Below the pieces are notes generated by a model that did no database searches, was not told the origin of the DNA, and saw only the letters and a program-made list of their open reading frames with translations. From Struthidea cinerea (lineage: Eukaryota; Chordata; Aves; Passeriformes; Corcoracidae), in assembly GCA_013397865.1 (NCBI GenBank), contig VZTI01001048.1, positions 3,853,579 through 3,917,578 of the forward strand: a stretch of DNA of 64,000 bases, given 5' to 3'. Of this stretch, positions 47,905 through 59,480 are shown in pieces (within the stretch, counting starts at the first letter, position 1; each line of letters starts with the position of its first letter). Position numbers and translations under genes: made by a program.

Positions 47905-48700
47905 TGTGGGGTCTGGATTAGACTGAAAGATGAGAAGTGCTAAGGAAACTCCCCAGTGTGACCATTCCGGAGGCTCCCTGGCGGTCACACTGCCAAGGGC
48001 AGTCACTGCTGCCACCGAAGCCCCTGCACAGCAGCAGCCGCAGTGACCCCACGGGTCCCGCTCCCTGCACACCCCACTCGCAGTCACACCAGGTTTCCTC
48101 ACCGGCTCGACCCCAGGTCTCCCATAGCAGAGTCTCGGATGTCTCATTCCATAAAACCACTTCTTCCTGGCACGGTGACACCGGAGCAGCCCGAGCTGGT
48201 GCCTCTGAGGAGGATCCCAACCAAGGAGCCCCTGGACTTTTATACCTTTTATCCCCTCACCTTCTCTCTGCATGCAAATCTCGCTCTTCGGCTCCCACCC
48301 CCCCCTCCCCTCTGCGTGTCCTCACCCATCTCCTTTGTTAACCAAAAGATCGGTGATTCCCGGCTCCTGCTGTGTCTCTCGGTGTCCATTCACTGCCTGG
48401 CATCCCCCATCTTCGTGCCTTTGTTATCCCAAGGGTTGGCACTTCACGGCCTCTTGTCTCGGGCTCCCACCCAGAGCTCAATCTGCATCTCAATCTCCAG
48501 TTTGGAGCCGGGCTACCTGGACCAGCAGCATTCCTCAGCAGCCATCCATCCGGATTTAGGGAATTCTGGGCCTAACCAAACTCTTTGTGGAGAACACACA
48601 ATTTCTCTCACCTCAAAGAGTTGTAACACCAAATTGTGGCGAGTAGAAAAATTTGTTTTCAGGAATCCTGTTTGGGTATCTCCACGTATTAGCACCTAGC
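47905..48700. other. GC/CpG-rich island, possible solo LTR
   Basis: From about 47960 to 48560 the sequence becomes GC-rich with about two dozen CpGs, against almost none in neighbouring DNA. It has LTR-promoter-like elements on the plus strand: TTTTATACCTTTTAT (about 48237-48251) and the octamer ATGCAAAT (48272-48279), followed by C-rich sequence. A TGTGGGG edge at 47905 could be an LTR start, but I could not find a matching CA end or a target-site duplication. The alternative is a small CpG island or promoter. No gag, pol or env coding was seen. The 218-codon frame at 48043-48699 has no domain and probably just reflects few stops in GC-rich DNA. Confidence 0.35.
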
Positions 48701-48719
48701 AGATGAGTTCATCTACTTC

Positions 48720-49760
48720 CTAATTCCCAGGTCTAATTGTATATGTTAATTAAGCTCCTGAGGAAACAAAAAAAAAAGGACTGAGCTCTAAATTACGTGT
48801 CTAAGAGTTTGAATTTTCCTCTTGACGTTTAGAAATCTAAAGCTGTAAGCCACCAAAGTCTTTTGAACAAAATACTTGTGATCATTTCCAGACTTGGTCA
48901 CAACAGATGTTTCTCGAGCTTCCTGGTGCATTGTGTTATCTCAGGTCCTTTTTGCTGAGTATTCTAAGAATGATTTACCAAAAAGTTGATGAAGTTTTAT
49001 ACAGAATGTATTCCAAGCACTTGTTTGCTATATTATGCACCTCTTTCAACGAGATTTTGTTTGTTATTATGGAAACCCCTTCTAGTGAAAGCTGTTTGAC
49101 TCAGGCAAGCATTAGCCAACCAACAAAGTTTGGAGCTTTCAAGTAATTCTCAGTATTTTTGTTTTGATATTTTTTGAACAACATCTTTCTCACCAAACCA
49201 CAGATGGTACAGGCCTGACTTTCTCATCACTAAGGATAATTTATATCACACCAGCAGTGAAAAGGGACCTGCAAAAAATGTAGATGTAATTAGAAGCCCT
49301 TTAATATCCTTTCCTATTGGAGTAGCAGACAGGAATCTTTAGCCTATGTCCTCATCCCTTCTGTTTCTTTGCTGGGAAGTGCTTCAACTAGGACTGGTGT
49401 GGATTGGGAACTGGCAATTCCTCCTCTCCTGTTCCTGACCTGCTGAAGAACACCCACACCAACACACTCAGCACAAGGGCGTTTCTTCACATTTATCTTA
49501 GGTTAGCACTTTCCTTTATTTAACTGTCTCTGATCTGACTATATCTGATCATTCCTTCATCTCATTTTCACTTAACCTTTTGCCCTCTACGCAGACTAAG
49601 CATCCTATCAGATATCTCCCAAGGGACCTTCTTTTCCCCCTACTCCCCCTTTCTCCACTCTTTCTCCAATTTAGGTGCTTTATGCCACTCCTGCTAATTT
49701 ACCTGATTACATGGAAGGAGCTGTAGATCTTTTTATAATTGCTGTTTTACTTAAAACATT
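48720..49760. other. Non-coding stretch, no gene seen
   Basis: A 79-codon plus-strand frame at 48907-49146 is unrecognised. 49430-49690 is pyrimidine-rich. No repeats or RNA genes were recognised. Confidence 0.5.
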
Positions 49761-49766
49761 GATTCT

Positions 49767-49982
49767 TTAGCTCCCGTCAGTTTTCAGGTCATCACACCTC
49801 ACTGGAGGTTTCCCTGGCTTAATGAGCAATTCTGAAACCATAGAAAGTACCGGATGATGGGGGTCAGTGTGCGTTCTGATATTTGAAAGCCACTCCATAG
49901 CATCCACAAGAGGATTCTTGGCACTTGCCTGGTTAAACTGAATGTCCAGTGTTATCTCTCCAGGCAAGTAAGATTCTGGCAA
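49767..49982 (-). other. Unassigned 71-codon frame with protein-like composition
   Basis: Read on the minus strand, the frame contains stretches such as YLPGEITLDIQFNQASAKNP and ends LIKPGKPPVRCDDLKTDGS. It has no in-frame ATG near its beginning; the frame opens at TTG straight after a TGA. The mix of residues looks more protein-like than most frames here. It could be an exon, a piece of a decayed retrocopy, or chance. No family was recognised. Confidence 0.12.
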
Positions 49983-50074
49983 TCACTGTAGTCCTATTTA
50001 TCTCGTTCTCAGTCTTTTTGACACCAACACATTAATTCTCCCAAGCTCCTTTGGCAGCTGTAAGAAGTTCTCTC

Positions 50075-50095
50075 TTTTTTTTTTTTTTTTTTTTT
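50075..50095. repeat. T21 homopolymer
   Basis: Twenty-one T residues after TCTC. On the minus strand it is an A21 run that creates an artificial polylysine segment in the frame at 50009-50197. Confidence 0.95.
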
Positions 50096-50099
50096 ATGA

Positions 50100-53000
50100 T
50101 TGATAATATTGAATATTTCTTTTAACCTTTTAACCATTCCTGAGCTAGGTGATAGCTTTTGTGTTTGGATGTTAATCTCCAGCATGCAGTAGCACATCTT
50201 CCAATCACCTACTCATTATGGAGCTCATTTGTAAAATGCTGCTGCTTAATTTACGACTGCCTGTGAAGCCCCACCTACCATTGGCCCTCCAACACTCCCA
50301 CTGTCAAAGGTCACATAAAGAAAATCATTGCTTTATACAGAAAATCCTTCTAGTTTAACACAAGGAATGGCAGTTCTTGGACAAAACTCATCCATATGGT
50401 TCCATATGATGCCCTGGAAAGCAATACATTCTGAAAAGGGTGTAAATAATGCAGGTTCTCTGGCTCAGTGCAGGAAATGGCCCGACTGAAATGTAGTGGC
50501 AAAAATGTCATAATTTTCTTCACTTCCAATTTCTCAGGGGAAAAAAAAATAGGTTGTCTGAGGAGACACAAATATGTAAAAACAAAAAGACCTCCCAGGA
50601 TGACTTGAAATATGTTCAAAATACACATCTACTCCCTGCTCCCTAGAACCCAGTAAATATTTCTTTGGCCCTACAAAGTATTTTAGTCTGAACCCAGGAA
50701 ACCTCAGCTTGACCTTGAAAATAAGATTCCTCGGTTTTCAAAGTAAAGGTCTCAGCCACATTACTGGAGGAGTTGCACTTTTCTGATTGAACATATAAAA
50801 CTTGTCTCTTTCGGCAAATGGGGTAGATTATTCTGTGGGGATCTGGTTGTTTTCCCAATTAGCTGACCACAGGCACTTTCACACTAGCTGTCTCAACTTC
50901 TACACCTCAATGCAATGCTGGTGGCAAGGTTAAAATATCTGTTTTGGGCCATTAGGGGCAGGGATCAGCCAGTGAAGAGCAGCAGAGCCTGTCTCAATGG
51001 ACGTACACTGACCTACCTTGCTCAGGTAGCATCCAGAGCACATCTCTTTTGTTTTGTCTTCTTTTCAGGTTGTAGTGGATGGTCTAACAGCATTTGATGC
51101 TGTAGCATCCTTCCAGCATACCTTGAATCCCATTTGAGATTTTAGACTGAATATGTCTGGATTTGATCAGTTTTATCAGTTTATTTTCTTCTGATGTTTT
51201 TCTCCTCTGCAAGCTGCATTAACTCTTCTTTCACCCAAGACTCACTCCATGGTACGTGTAATAAAAATACTCTTTTGAAACACTTTGACATCATCTTCTG
51301 ACATCTGACTTATATTCAGGTATAAATTTCCCAGGTCTGGTTATCAGTTCTCTGTAGAAAAGTATAAGCACGTGTTCCACATGGAATGTAAAAGGACAAA
51401 AAAGGTCTCAAGTTCCTCTTCTGATGACTGGTCAATGTCTGTCAATTGATGTTGAAAATCCCGGTGGCCGCAGCCTTCGTTTAGTATTGTAGCTCAGACA
51501 TCACTGCCTTTTGTCCAACAGTCTTGTTTAAAACAGACCAAAATAATAAAGATGGGCAATTTGATTGGCATCTACCGTATTAATTGAATTAAACCTAGCT
51601 TAAAATTTTAACAAAAAACCAAATGCAGTATTAGGTGTTAAATAAAATAAGGTGATGCTTTTTCAAAATGAGCCTTTCCATTTTTGCTTCAGCTTGAGTT
51701 TCTCACTTGAGGCCAACCACACATGTTGAAATGCTGTCAGCTAGTGTTTCGCAGAGACTTCTGGTTCAGGGCACCAGTGCAGACACCCAGCTGCCCAAGC
51801 TGTGGCCCCTACACCCTCCCCAGGCCCTGCTGGCTCCTGTGTGTGCTCCGGGTTTCATTAGGTTGCAAGTTGTAGCCACGTGGTGCAGATTTAAGAGCTC
51901 TGTGTAGCTCAGGTAATATCCACACATCTGAGAAGGACAGTGCTGCTATCCAAACAGAATGAACCTTTGAACTTTGTTAGGTTTTTAATATGACATTAAG
52001 CCTCAGATTTATAAAACCAAACCAGAACAAAACAAAAGCTTGCTTGCTTTCATTCTGTGTTCTGATTTTGCACTGGATTGTCAGTAAAGCAGACCTTTTA
52101 CCTACAAACAGATGGCACACAATTCTGTGGGATTTTCCCACATTTGATGAACACACATCAAGTCCATTTACATGAGCATGGAAAATATTAAAATGACTAC
52201 CAGGTCTGCATAGTGTAAGACACCTGGAGCACATTGCTGCCAGCAAGCTTCTGAGGTGGGGATATTCTGGCACACAGTCACGGTTCTGGGGACTGGGCCA
52301 TTTTTGACTCAGGTTATTGCATCTTTTGACACCTAAAGACATGTTCACCTCTGACCCAGAAACATCTGCAACGTCAAACTATAAAAACGGGAATGGAAAT
52401 GTAGCCTTTTTTTCCCCTTACTGTTATTTTTATTTTCTATTGAAAAGGGTTTTAAAAGGCCTATGAAATGTAAAATTGCTTTTTTGCCATAGTTGCAAAA
52501 CTCATTTCAATTTTTCTCTGAGATGCACTTGTAGCAAATTTCCAGATTTGAAAAACTAATGCAATAACCCACTCTGAGGCCCAGAGTCTGAAGCCCTGAG
52601 CAGAGCCTGGGCTACATCTCTGAGGCAAATGGGGGGACGGTCACAGTGACCAGCCTTGTCCCTATTCCCACCATCCACCCCCACTTTCCCCCAACAGTTT
52701 ATATTGCTTGCAAAGTTCTTGCATGTTCTGACTTTGCTTCCTAAAGCAGCTCTGACTGATTTTAACTCACTACTTTTGCTCCTTCTCTGCAGGCAAAATT
52801 GATAAGTAGCTGGGCCATTACTCTTGGCCCAAGATCAGAGTACCAGCCCTTCTGGTGACTGCAACAGGGGCTAAAGGTTCTCGTTCTTCAAACTGATACC
52901 AGCTGGAGTCTTCCTTTCACCTCTCTTGTTCCTCCTGTAATTTCTATGCATAGATCTTATTTCTTTTTACTTAATTTTGCCTAGTAATTTTTGGCCCTAA
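50100..53000. other. Non-coding stretch, no gene seen
   Basis: A 123-codon minus-strand frame at 51977-52348 and several shorter ones have no recognisable domain. No repeat family or RNA gene was recognised. Confidence 0.5.
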
Positions 53001-53004
53001 AAAC

Positions 53005-53120
53005 TGAGCTGGGACCTTTCTGTGTATCAGTCTTCTCTCCTGTAGAATGAATTGTGTGGTTTGTAGTAAAATGGGACTATCTTTGAATGAGCAGCGCTAT
53101 GGAGATCCCCAGAATTATTG
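53005..53120. repeat. Possible old MIR-like retroposon remnant
   Basis: 'cctttctgtgtatcagtc', 'tctcctgtagaatga', 'gtaaaatgggactat' and 'agcgctatggagatcc' loosely follow the old retroposon pattern (cctctctgtgcctcagttt, catctgtaaaatggg, ...). It is very diverged and may be chance. Confidence 0.3.
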
Positions 53121-53263
53121 TAGTCAATTTCTTGTTTCATTTAACATGAGAGGTAGAATATATGGCAGAGCAACACACTATGCTGATGGATAAGTTATTG
53201 CTGTGGTTGAGTTTGCCAAAATTAACATATTTCCCATTGGAAAACAGCAACAACAGCAATGGG

Positions 53264-53277
53264 AAAAAAAAAAAAAA
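53264..53277. repeat. A14 homopolymer
   Basis: Fourteen A residues after a (CAA)-rich stretch. Simple sequence. Confidence 0.9.
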
Positions 53278-53279
53278 GC

Positions 53280-56200
53280 CTCAATCAAGCAAAAAACTTT
53301 GGAAAAGTTTCTCTTTTCTGAGTACAGGCATTTTATGTTAGAGCCTTAGAGCTGATTCTGTCTCTCCCAAGTTATAAACCCTTATGGATGTACCATAAAG
53401 ATGTCCACCTAATGCAGAGAAAAGCAGATTAATTGATCACAGTAATATATTCTTATCCACTGAATAAGAGCATTCCACACATTGTTTCTTGTTTTGTTTC
53501 TGGCTTGTAAATCTTCATTGTAGGATACAAATGAAAATGACCCAAATATGTATTATTTATGAATAGGACTCTCAGATATTATGCTTTAGATTGATTGTGT
53601 TAGACAGGATATAACAGAAACACAATAAGTCAATGAAAAATAAAAAGCAGCAAAAATGTTTCATGCTAAAAATGTAGTTGTAGTGACACCTCTTATATAA
53701 AGGACATTTCCAACACATTGACATTTATATTTATCATGGCTGTGCGTGTGATTTACAGTTGTCTGAGGTACTGAATATCAGGAATATCCATGCACATACA
53801 CACCCCTTTGAATGATGGCAAGACATAGACTGCTGCATTGCCCCTTAGACAGCAAGCTTTTCCTTCCCTTTTTATTTTTCTTCTCTAGCTTCAGGGACGC
53901 AGAGGAAGCAGTAGATCAATAGGGTGTCTTGACTGAAGTTGCCTGCAGCACTTCCATTTCTCAGACTGGACACTGATGCTAACTATCAATAGCAATAAGA
54001 GGCTGTCTCAGACAGAATTAAGGCTCCTTCTTCTGCATGGCTGTCTGGTGCTTACTGATAAACATCTTGTGCACAGGATTGCAACAAATAAACCATTTCA
54101 AGTGTGCAAACTAGCCACTGTCATTCTTCCTACTGATACTTGCTGTGGGCTGAAGGGACTGCTAGTTATTTTCATACAGCTGATAACATGTTAGATAAGG
54201 GTACGGATGGATAATAGTACAAAGGCATAATGCTATAAAGTGTAGAAACATCATTGATGAAATTCTCTCTGCTCCTGCAGAAACCCTGAGACAACAAAAG
54301 ACGAAAATATTGACTTATGTTCAAACTACTTAAGAGAAGCTACAGCTAAATTTAACTATTTATTGACCTCTGATTTTTAGGTAATGTTAAAGATATCCTG
54401 CCAAGCTATTTTATTCAGATGTTATTCATTTACCAGTCCTGGATTTGCTATTTTATTCTGGAAATAAAAGTCACCAGGGGCTGGATGCAGGTCTGATATA
54501 GATGGGGAGGTGTTGGGCAGCATCATTCACTTGTCATTTGGCCTGAGCCATACACCACACTAGCAGTTGCTAATTTTGGAATAACTGAGCCACTTTAGCC
54601 TCTCTCCCTGCAAACAATCAATTTCTTGACTGATCTATAGCTCTGTAGTGCATTCCTGGTTTTCAGCCTGAATAAGGATGAAGAATCAGGTTCTCACCCA
54701 CCCACATGAAATCACCATTAAAATACCTTGATCCAGATTTTCTTGGTGGTAAGTCCTGTTCTAACTCTGCCTAAGTCAGATATCCAGTGCCAATTTGCAT
54801 CCAATGATGAGCTCACATGCTATCTGGGGTTTATTTTTCTTTTAATTTTGCTTTAAACTGACTAGGGCAGGGGAAGCAGTTCAGATGCTTTGCTGTAAAA
54901 TCAACAGAGCCTTATTTCATATCCCCCCTCTGTGGAGCTCTAACATTTACAGGAGCAAACAGTTTGGCTCTGAGACATCTCCAGCTTTTTATGATGTGGG
55001 CTTTTCAGATTAGGAGGCTCGTTTTCAGAGGAAAATTTCAGTGATATGATACATTTTGAGTTGCAGACCATCCCAAACAAAATGTGTTATGTAACATTGT
55101 CTTCTTTCATAACAATGTTTTATAGTAAATTTAGCAAAGGCTGATGTATTTTATAGGATGAGATTATTCTGAAGAGATAGTTCGGTTGTTGCTAAATGCT
55201 TAAATTAGGATGGTTGATGAGAAAATAAATCAAAGCTTCCAAGGTTTTAGGGATACTGTTTATGAGTAGCCCTACTAAAAATATTTGCATAAGAAGATTC
55301 CTGAATATGTCTATGAATACAGGTATTCATTCAAAAGAAGTGATATAAAATGTTAACTGGAATTTAATTTGGGAGAAGAAAGAATCAAAAAGAACCATAC
55401 TACAACTAGTAGAATAATCACTTACTGATATAGATATTTTCACTTTTTTTTTGTCTCTGTACCATATGCTGCAGTCAGACTTGCCCACCACACAAGAGCA
55501 GTTTGGGGGTGGAATAGTTAATGTCTGTCGACTGCTCAGAATCACTGCTGCTATTAATTGTCCTCCAGTATAGAGATGTACATTTTACATTAATACCCTG
55601 ACTAGCGAGACAGAGCATGCAGTTTCTAGCTAGGGAAGCTGGAATTTCAGAAATAGCTTGGCTCTTCACTTTGATTACTTTCTGGCTGGAGAGTTGGAGT
55701 CAAGCTAATTCATTTTGTAAACATTGCTGGTCATTCATGTACAGTGCATGGCATGAATCAGGGCCGGACACTCAGGCGGGTGCAAGTTCAAAAGTCCAGA
55801 TGGAAATTCCTGTTCCACTGCACACGGAATAATCCATGCACAGAGTAAGAGGGATCATATATGTACTCAGTCAAAATTCCCACCCCCAAAAAGGGGAAGG
55901 TTTCCTTAAGAAAGGTGAAACGACAAGGGCCCTCACTATTTGCTGATGAGCAATCCACCCCTTGCACCCTAACAGTCAGCTTTCAACAAATATTTATACA
56001 GTTCAGGGATACAGCTATAGCCGCAACATTTCAGCACAAATATTAGGCCACAACCTCAGCTAGTCTAAATTGGCCTCAGTGGCATTACAGTGGTTTACAA
56101 TAGCTGAGCTCCTCCCTCCTTTTGTTTTTTTCCTTGGTGCCTCTGACACAGTACGCTCTGCGTGCTTCTTTCAGATGAAGAGTGTATTAATTTTAAAGTA

Positions 56201-57680
56201 AAAAATAATTTTAAACCAAGCTCTTCATCCTACTAAGGTTTCTCCCAAATTTTAAGAGGGCCTCAGCAAAAAAAGAAGATCTGTTACGAAGGTGACTGTG
56301 AGTTTTCTGGAGCACAGCAGCACTCAGCTGAGTTGGGGTGCTAAGGCAGAAAGCCATTCAAATAAAATTGATCCTTTTGTTACAGAAAGATTACAGATAT
56401 GTATATACACACACACACACAAACATAAAACCTGGTTTTACTGCTCCCACTGAAGAACTCCATTGTGTGTGAAGGTTTAACAGCAGTTACACAGAGATAT
56501 AAGTACACAGTTGTGTATTATAATATTTGTTTCTTAATGTCACTAAGCCAGAATTCTTCACAATTACATGAAGTCTTAATTTTTCCCCAGTTTTTCAAAA
56601 CAGAAAGCATTGGTACAGCAGTATTTTTTTCCCAGTGTGACTTGAAGCTGGAGACAGAGAAATGGATTACATTACATATTTTCTACACAAGCTGAGAGAT
56701 TAATTTAAATTATTCCCCTAAATCAAAATAACTAGACTTCTTGGCAGCCTTTGAAGTTTAATGAATGTTTATTCTTGCCATCAAGTGTAGGTTTTGGGAC
56801 ACCCTTCAGGACCTCTAAAACAAGACATCTAATGCTATTTAGATGAAATAAGACAAACCCAAGATGTTTTTATTAACTTTATGAAGAAAATGCAAGAATT
56901 TAAAAGCAGCGAATATTTTGGTTTAAGAATTTTGAGTTAAAGATACGAATTGTTGCCACTGTGCTGTCAGTGTCTATAGCTTAGGGTTTAAACATTAACT
57001 ACAATTCTGATGATTTCAAAAGTAGGCATGATATAGAACAGGTCTGTTTTGTAGTTGCATGCTCTCCTAAGTCTGGTTTCCACTCTTTTAGGGACACAAA
57101 AGCTGCTGTGCTCTTATCTTTCACAATACATTTGGTTTTCCTTTCAAATGTCTCTTATCAAAGTTGACAACAAGTACCTATTACTTACAGATATTTCGAT
57201 GTGGGTTTTCTGTAGAAGAAAATTAAATCAGGTCATGAGATGTAATAAACCAGACATAGGATTTCCAAATACATTCTATTTCTTTTATGGTTAATACTTT
57301 TTGAAGTGTGCTATTGAAATGCTGCATAAATGTAAAACCTGGTTTGCCTCTGATGACTGTGATTGATTAAAACAGTAGGTAATGTTCTTGGAGATATTTA
57401 GCTTCTGATAACTCAGCCATACAGACATTCTCTGATTTTTTTTATTTTTTTTCTGGAGGGCCATTTTCACATGTACAAAAAACCCTTGAAAACTAGATAT
57501 TTTTTATATCTAAAATTCACAGCATGTCTTGCTGTTAAATTGCCACCTTAGAGGCCTTGTTTAAATTTCATTGAAAATGCATATTAAATCAAAGTGATAG
57601 ACACATGTAATGTAAAATGTCTGTCAACAATTAGAATCCCATTTGGAAGTTTGTAAAGCATAACAATTTAAAATGAATTT
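53280..57680. other. Non-coding stretch, no gene seen
   Basis: Contains (AC)7 at 56407-56420. Short unrecognised frames lie on both strands. No convincing exon or repeat family. Confidence 0.5.
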
Positions 57681-57682
57681 AA

Positions 57683-57722
57683 ATTGAGAAGGAAAGTTTT
57701 TAGATTGAGAAGAAAAGTTTTA
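57683..57722. repeat. Imperfect 20-bp tandem duplication
   Basis: TTGAGAAGGAAAGTTTTTAG is followed almost directly by ATTGAGAAGAAAAGTTTTAG. Two near-identical units differ by one substitution and one T. A local slippage product. Confidence 0.8.
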
Positions 57723-57960
57723 GCCTGCAGTATTGCAATTTTGTTCAGAACAAATCCAGATTTTTTTGCTCTTTTCCAAGCAAAAGAGAAATAAAAGAGC
57801 CAGAGCTTCTAATGTAATTAGTTCACTATCATGTGTCAGTCAAGCGATTTCATTCTTTCAGCAATAAAGCCCAAATTATATTGGTTATTTGATTTTGAAA
57901 GATATAATAAAGCATCAAGTGTGCGAATAATATAGTTCCATGTAAAATCATGTTGCCCTG

Positions 57961-58060
57961 TCATGGAATCATAGAATGGGAGAGAGCTCAAAAGACCATC
58001 TGATCCAACCCTTCATTTTCCAGGAACCTAGAACACATTACAGCTGAGCCACTCAATGAA
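57961..58060 (-). repeat. 5'-truncated CR1 LINE, 3' end only
   Basis: TCATGGAATCATAGAATGG at the left edge is the reverse complement of two ATTCTATG-type octamers that end CR1 elements. It is followed by 'gagctcaaaagaccatctga' and 'tccaaccc', the typical sequence just inside the CR1 3' end. The element therefore lies on the minus strand, with about 60-100 bases left and all coding sequence lost. CR1 is the dominant LINE of birds, so this supports an avian host. The inner boundary is uncertain. Confidence 0.8.
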
Positions 58061-58064
58061 TTTG

Positions 58065-59220
58065 TGCTCTATGCATTGAGAAGTGCAACTGGTTTTATTT
58101 GGATAGACTAAATCCCTACCCAGCAGCATCCACACAGGGCTTGAAAAAAATGCTCTAAGGGAAGCTTTACAAAATACCCTTTGTATTCTTCTAAGATTTT
58201 ACAAGTTTTCCACACAAACCTCCTGGATATCCTGAAACCATGGGATCCACAAGCCAAACAGACCAGTGGCACACTGAGGCCAAGTTCCCTCCAAGGCAGT
58301 TTTGGCCCTTGACTGTCCTCCACTGGGGACTTGCCTGCCTAAATGGGGGCTGTGGTTGGCAGTTAAAAGGGTACAAAGTTTGGGATGACACCTGGATTTT
58401 TCCAAAAATCTGGAACCTAGGAAAATATGGGGTTAGATGAGGGTTTATGGCTAATATTTATTGAATACAATGTAGACATCCACAGTATGGTTTGCTATAA
58501 AATGAAAGTATTTTCAGTGAAGTTCAAATTTTGTAGCTTTTTTCTCCAGTGTTACAACATGCACATTTCCAAGCAGTATCCAGCAATGTCAGCTTTCTAC
58601 ACTGAAATTAATATAATCTTGTAGATATGTGCCAATGCTTCAAGTGCAGAATGTTGTATTCTCTGTGGTGATATATAACTCCTTTAAAAGCAGATACACT
58701 TCCAGGACCGATATATTTTGTGTAATTCGTCCAGATTGAATTCTGTCTGTTTCTAGACATTCCACTTATCACTTTGATTTTATGAAAATGACAATAAGAA
58801 ATCAGAACAATAATAAATGCAAAGCATATTCTATGGTTAATTTCTGAAAAGAGAGTCAATCCCTTGAGAACTTTACATAGTGTGTTATTGGTTACAATTA
58901 TTGCAAAAATGATAGCATGACATTACAAAAAATGGATGTAACAGTTTTTTTCTTTGGTTATTTAGTATTTTTATTGTCTTTGAGTAATCCCCTTGAAGAG
59001 CCAAGATTACCTGTGATTAGCAGATTTGAACAGGTGGTTTAAGGAGCTGTACTCCTAAAATGTCACAGTTGTTTTGCTTCGAGAAGCAGTGAGTGCTTTC
59101 CCAGTCAGCAGCAAGCAGTTCCTGCAGGCTCCCCTGAACGTGGCAACCAGCACCCGTTACCAGATTTTGTTGCTCCAGGCAAAACATTAAAGGTAGGCCC
59201 CTCACAAGGCACAGTCTCTA
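58065..59220. other. Non-coding stretch, no gene seen
   Basis: Three overlapping minus-strand frames and one plus-strand frame between 58108 and 58440 are mutual shadows without domains. Otherwise AT-rich. Confidence 0.5.
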
Positions 59221-59224
59221 GCAC

Positions 59225-59480
59225 ACGAAAGTGTTACTGAACACTCTGCAGCCCTGGGCAGCTGCTGCTTCGGGGGCTGGTGGTGGCAGTGCTGGCCCAG
59301 GATGCAGAGGTACCTGTCTCTCTCCCCTCAGGCTCACATCCCTCTCACTTCTTACCTTTGCACTGCGTTTAATTATGGCTTCTGCTCGGTGTGACTATCA
59401 CTGGACACGGACAGGTCTTGCCCCACTTTGGGGCAATCATCAGCAGTGGGGCAAAGGAGCAGCAGGTCTGGCTGCCCTTT
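59225..59480. other. Small GC-richer patch
   Basis: Higher GC than its surroundings with a few CpGs, and an 83-codon alanine/glycine-rich plus-strand frame (59231-59482) that starts MLLNTLQPWAAAASGAGGG. There is no domain and no splice pattern. A similar patch lies at 60150-60320. These are probably ordinary compositional variation. Confidence 0.4.

Noticed and set aside
48043..48699. Longest open frame (218 codons) as a real protein
   Set aside because: No domain, no homologue recognised, several other frames overlap it on both strands, and it lies in GC/CpG-rich DNA where stops are rare. Better explained by the island itself.
47905..48700. Complete endogenous retrovirus
   Set aside because: No gag, pol or env coding traces and no second LTR in the window; at most a solitary LTR.
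50009..50197. Minus-strand frame with a polylysine segment
   Set aside because: The lysine run is the A21/T21 homopolymer; there is no support for a nuclear-localisation protein.
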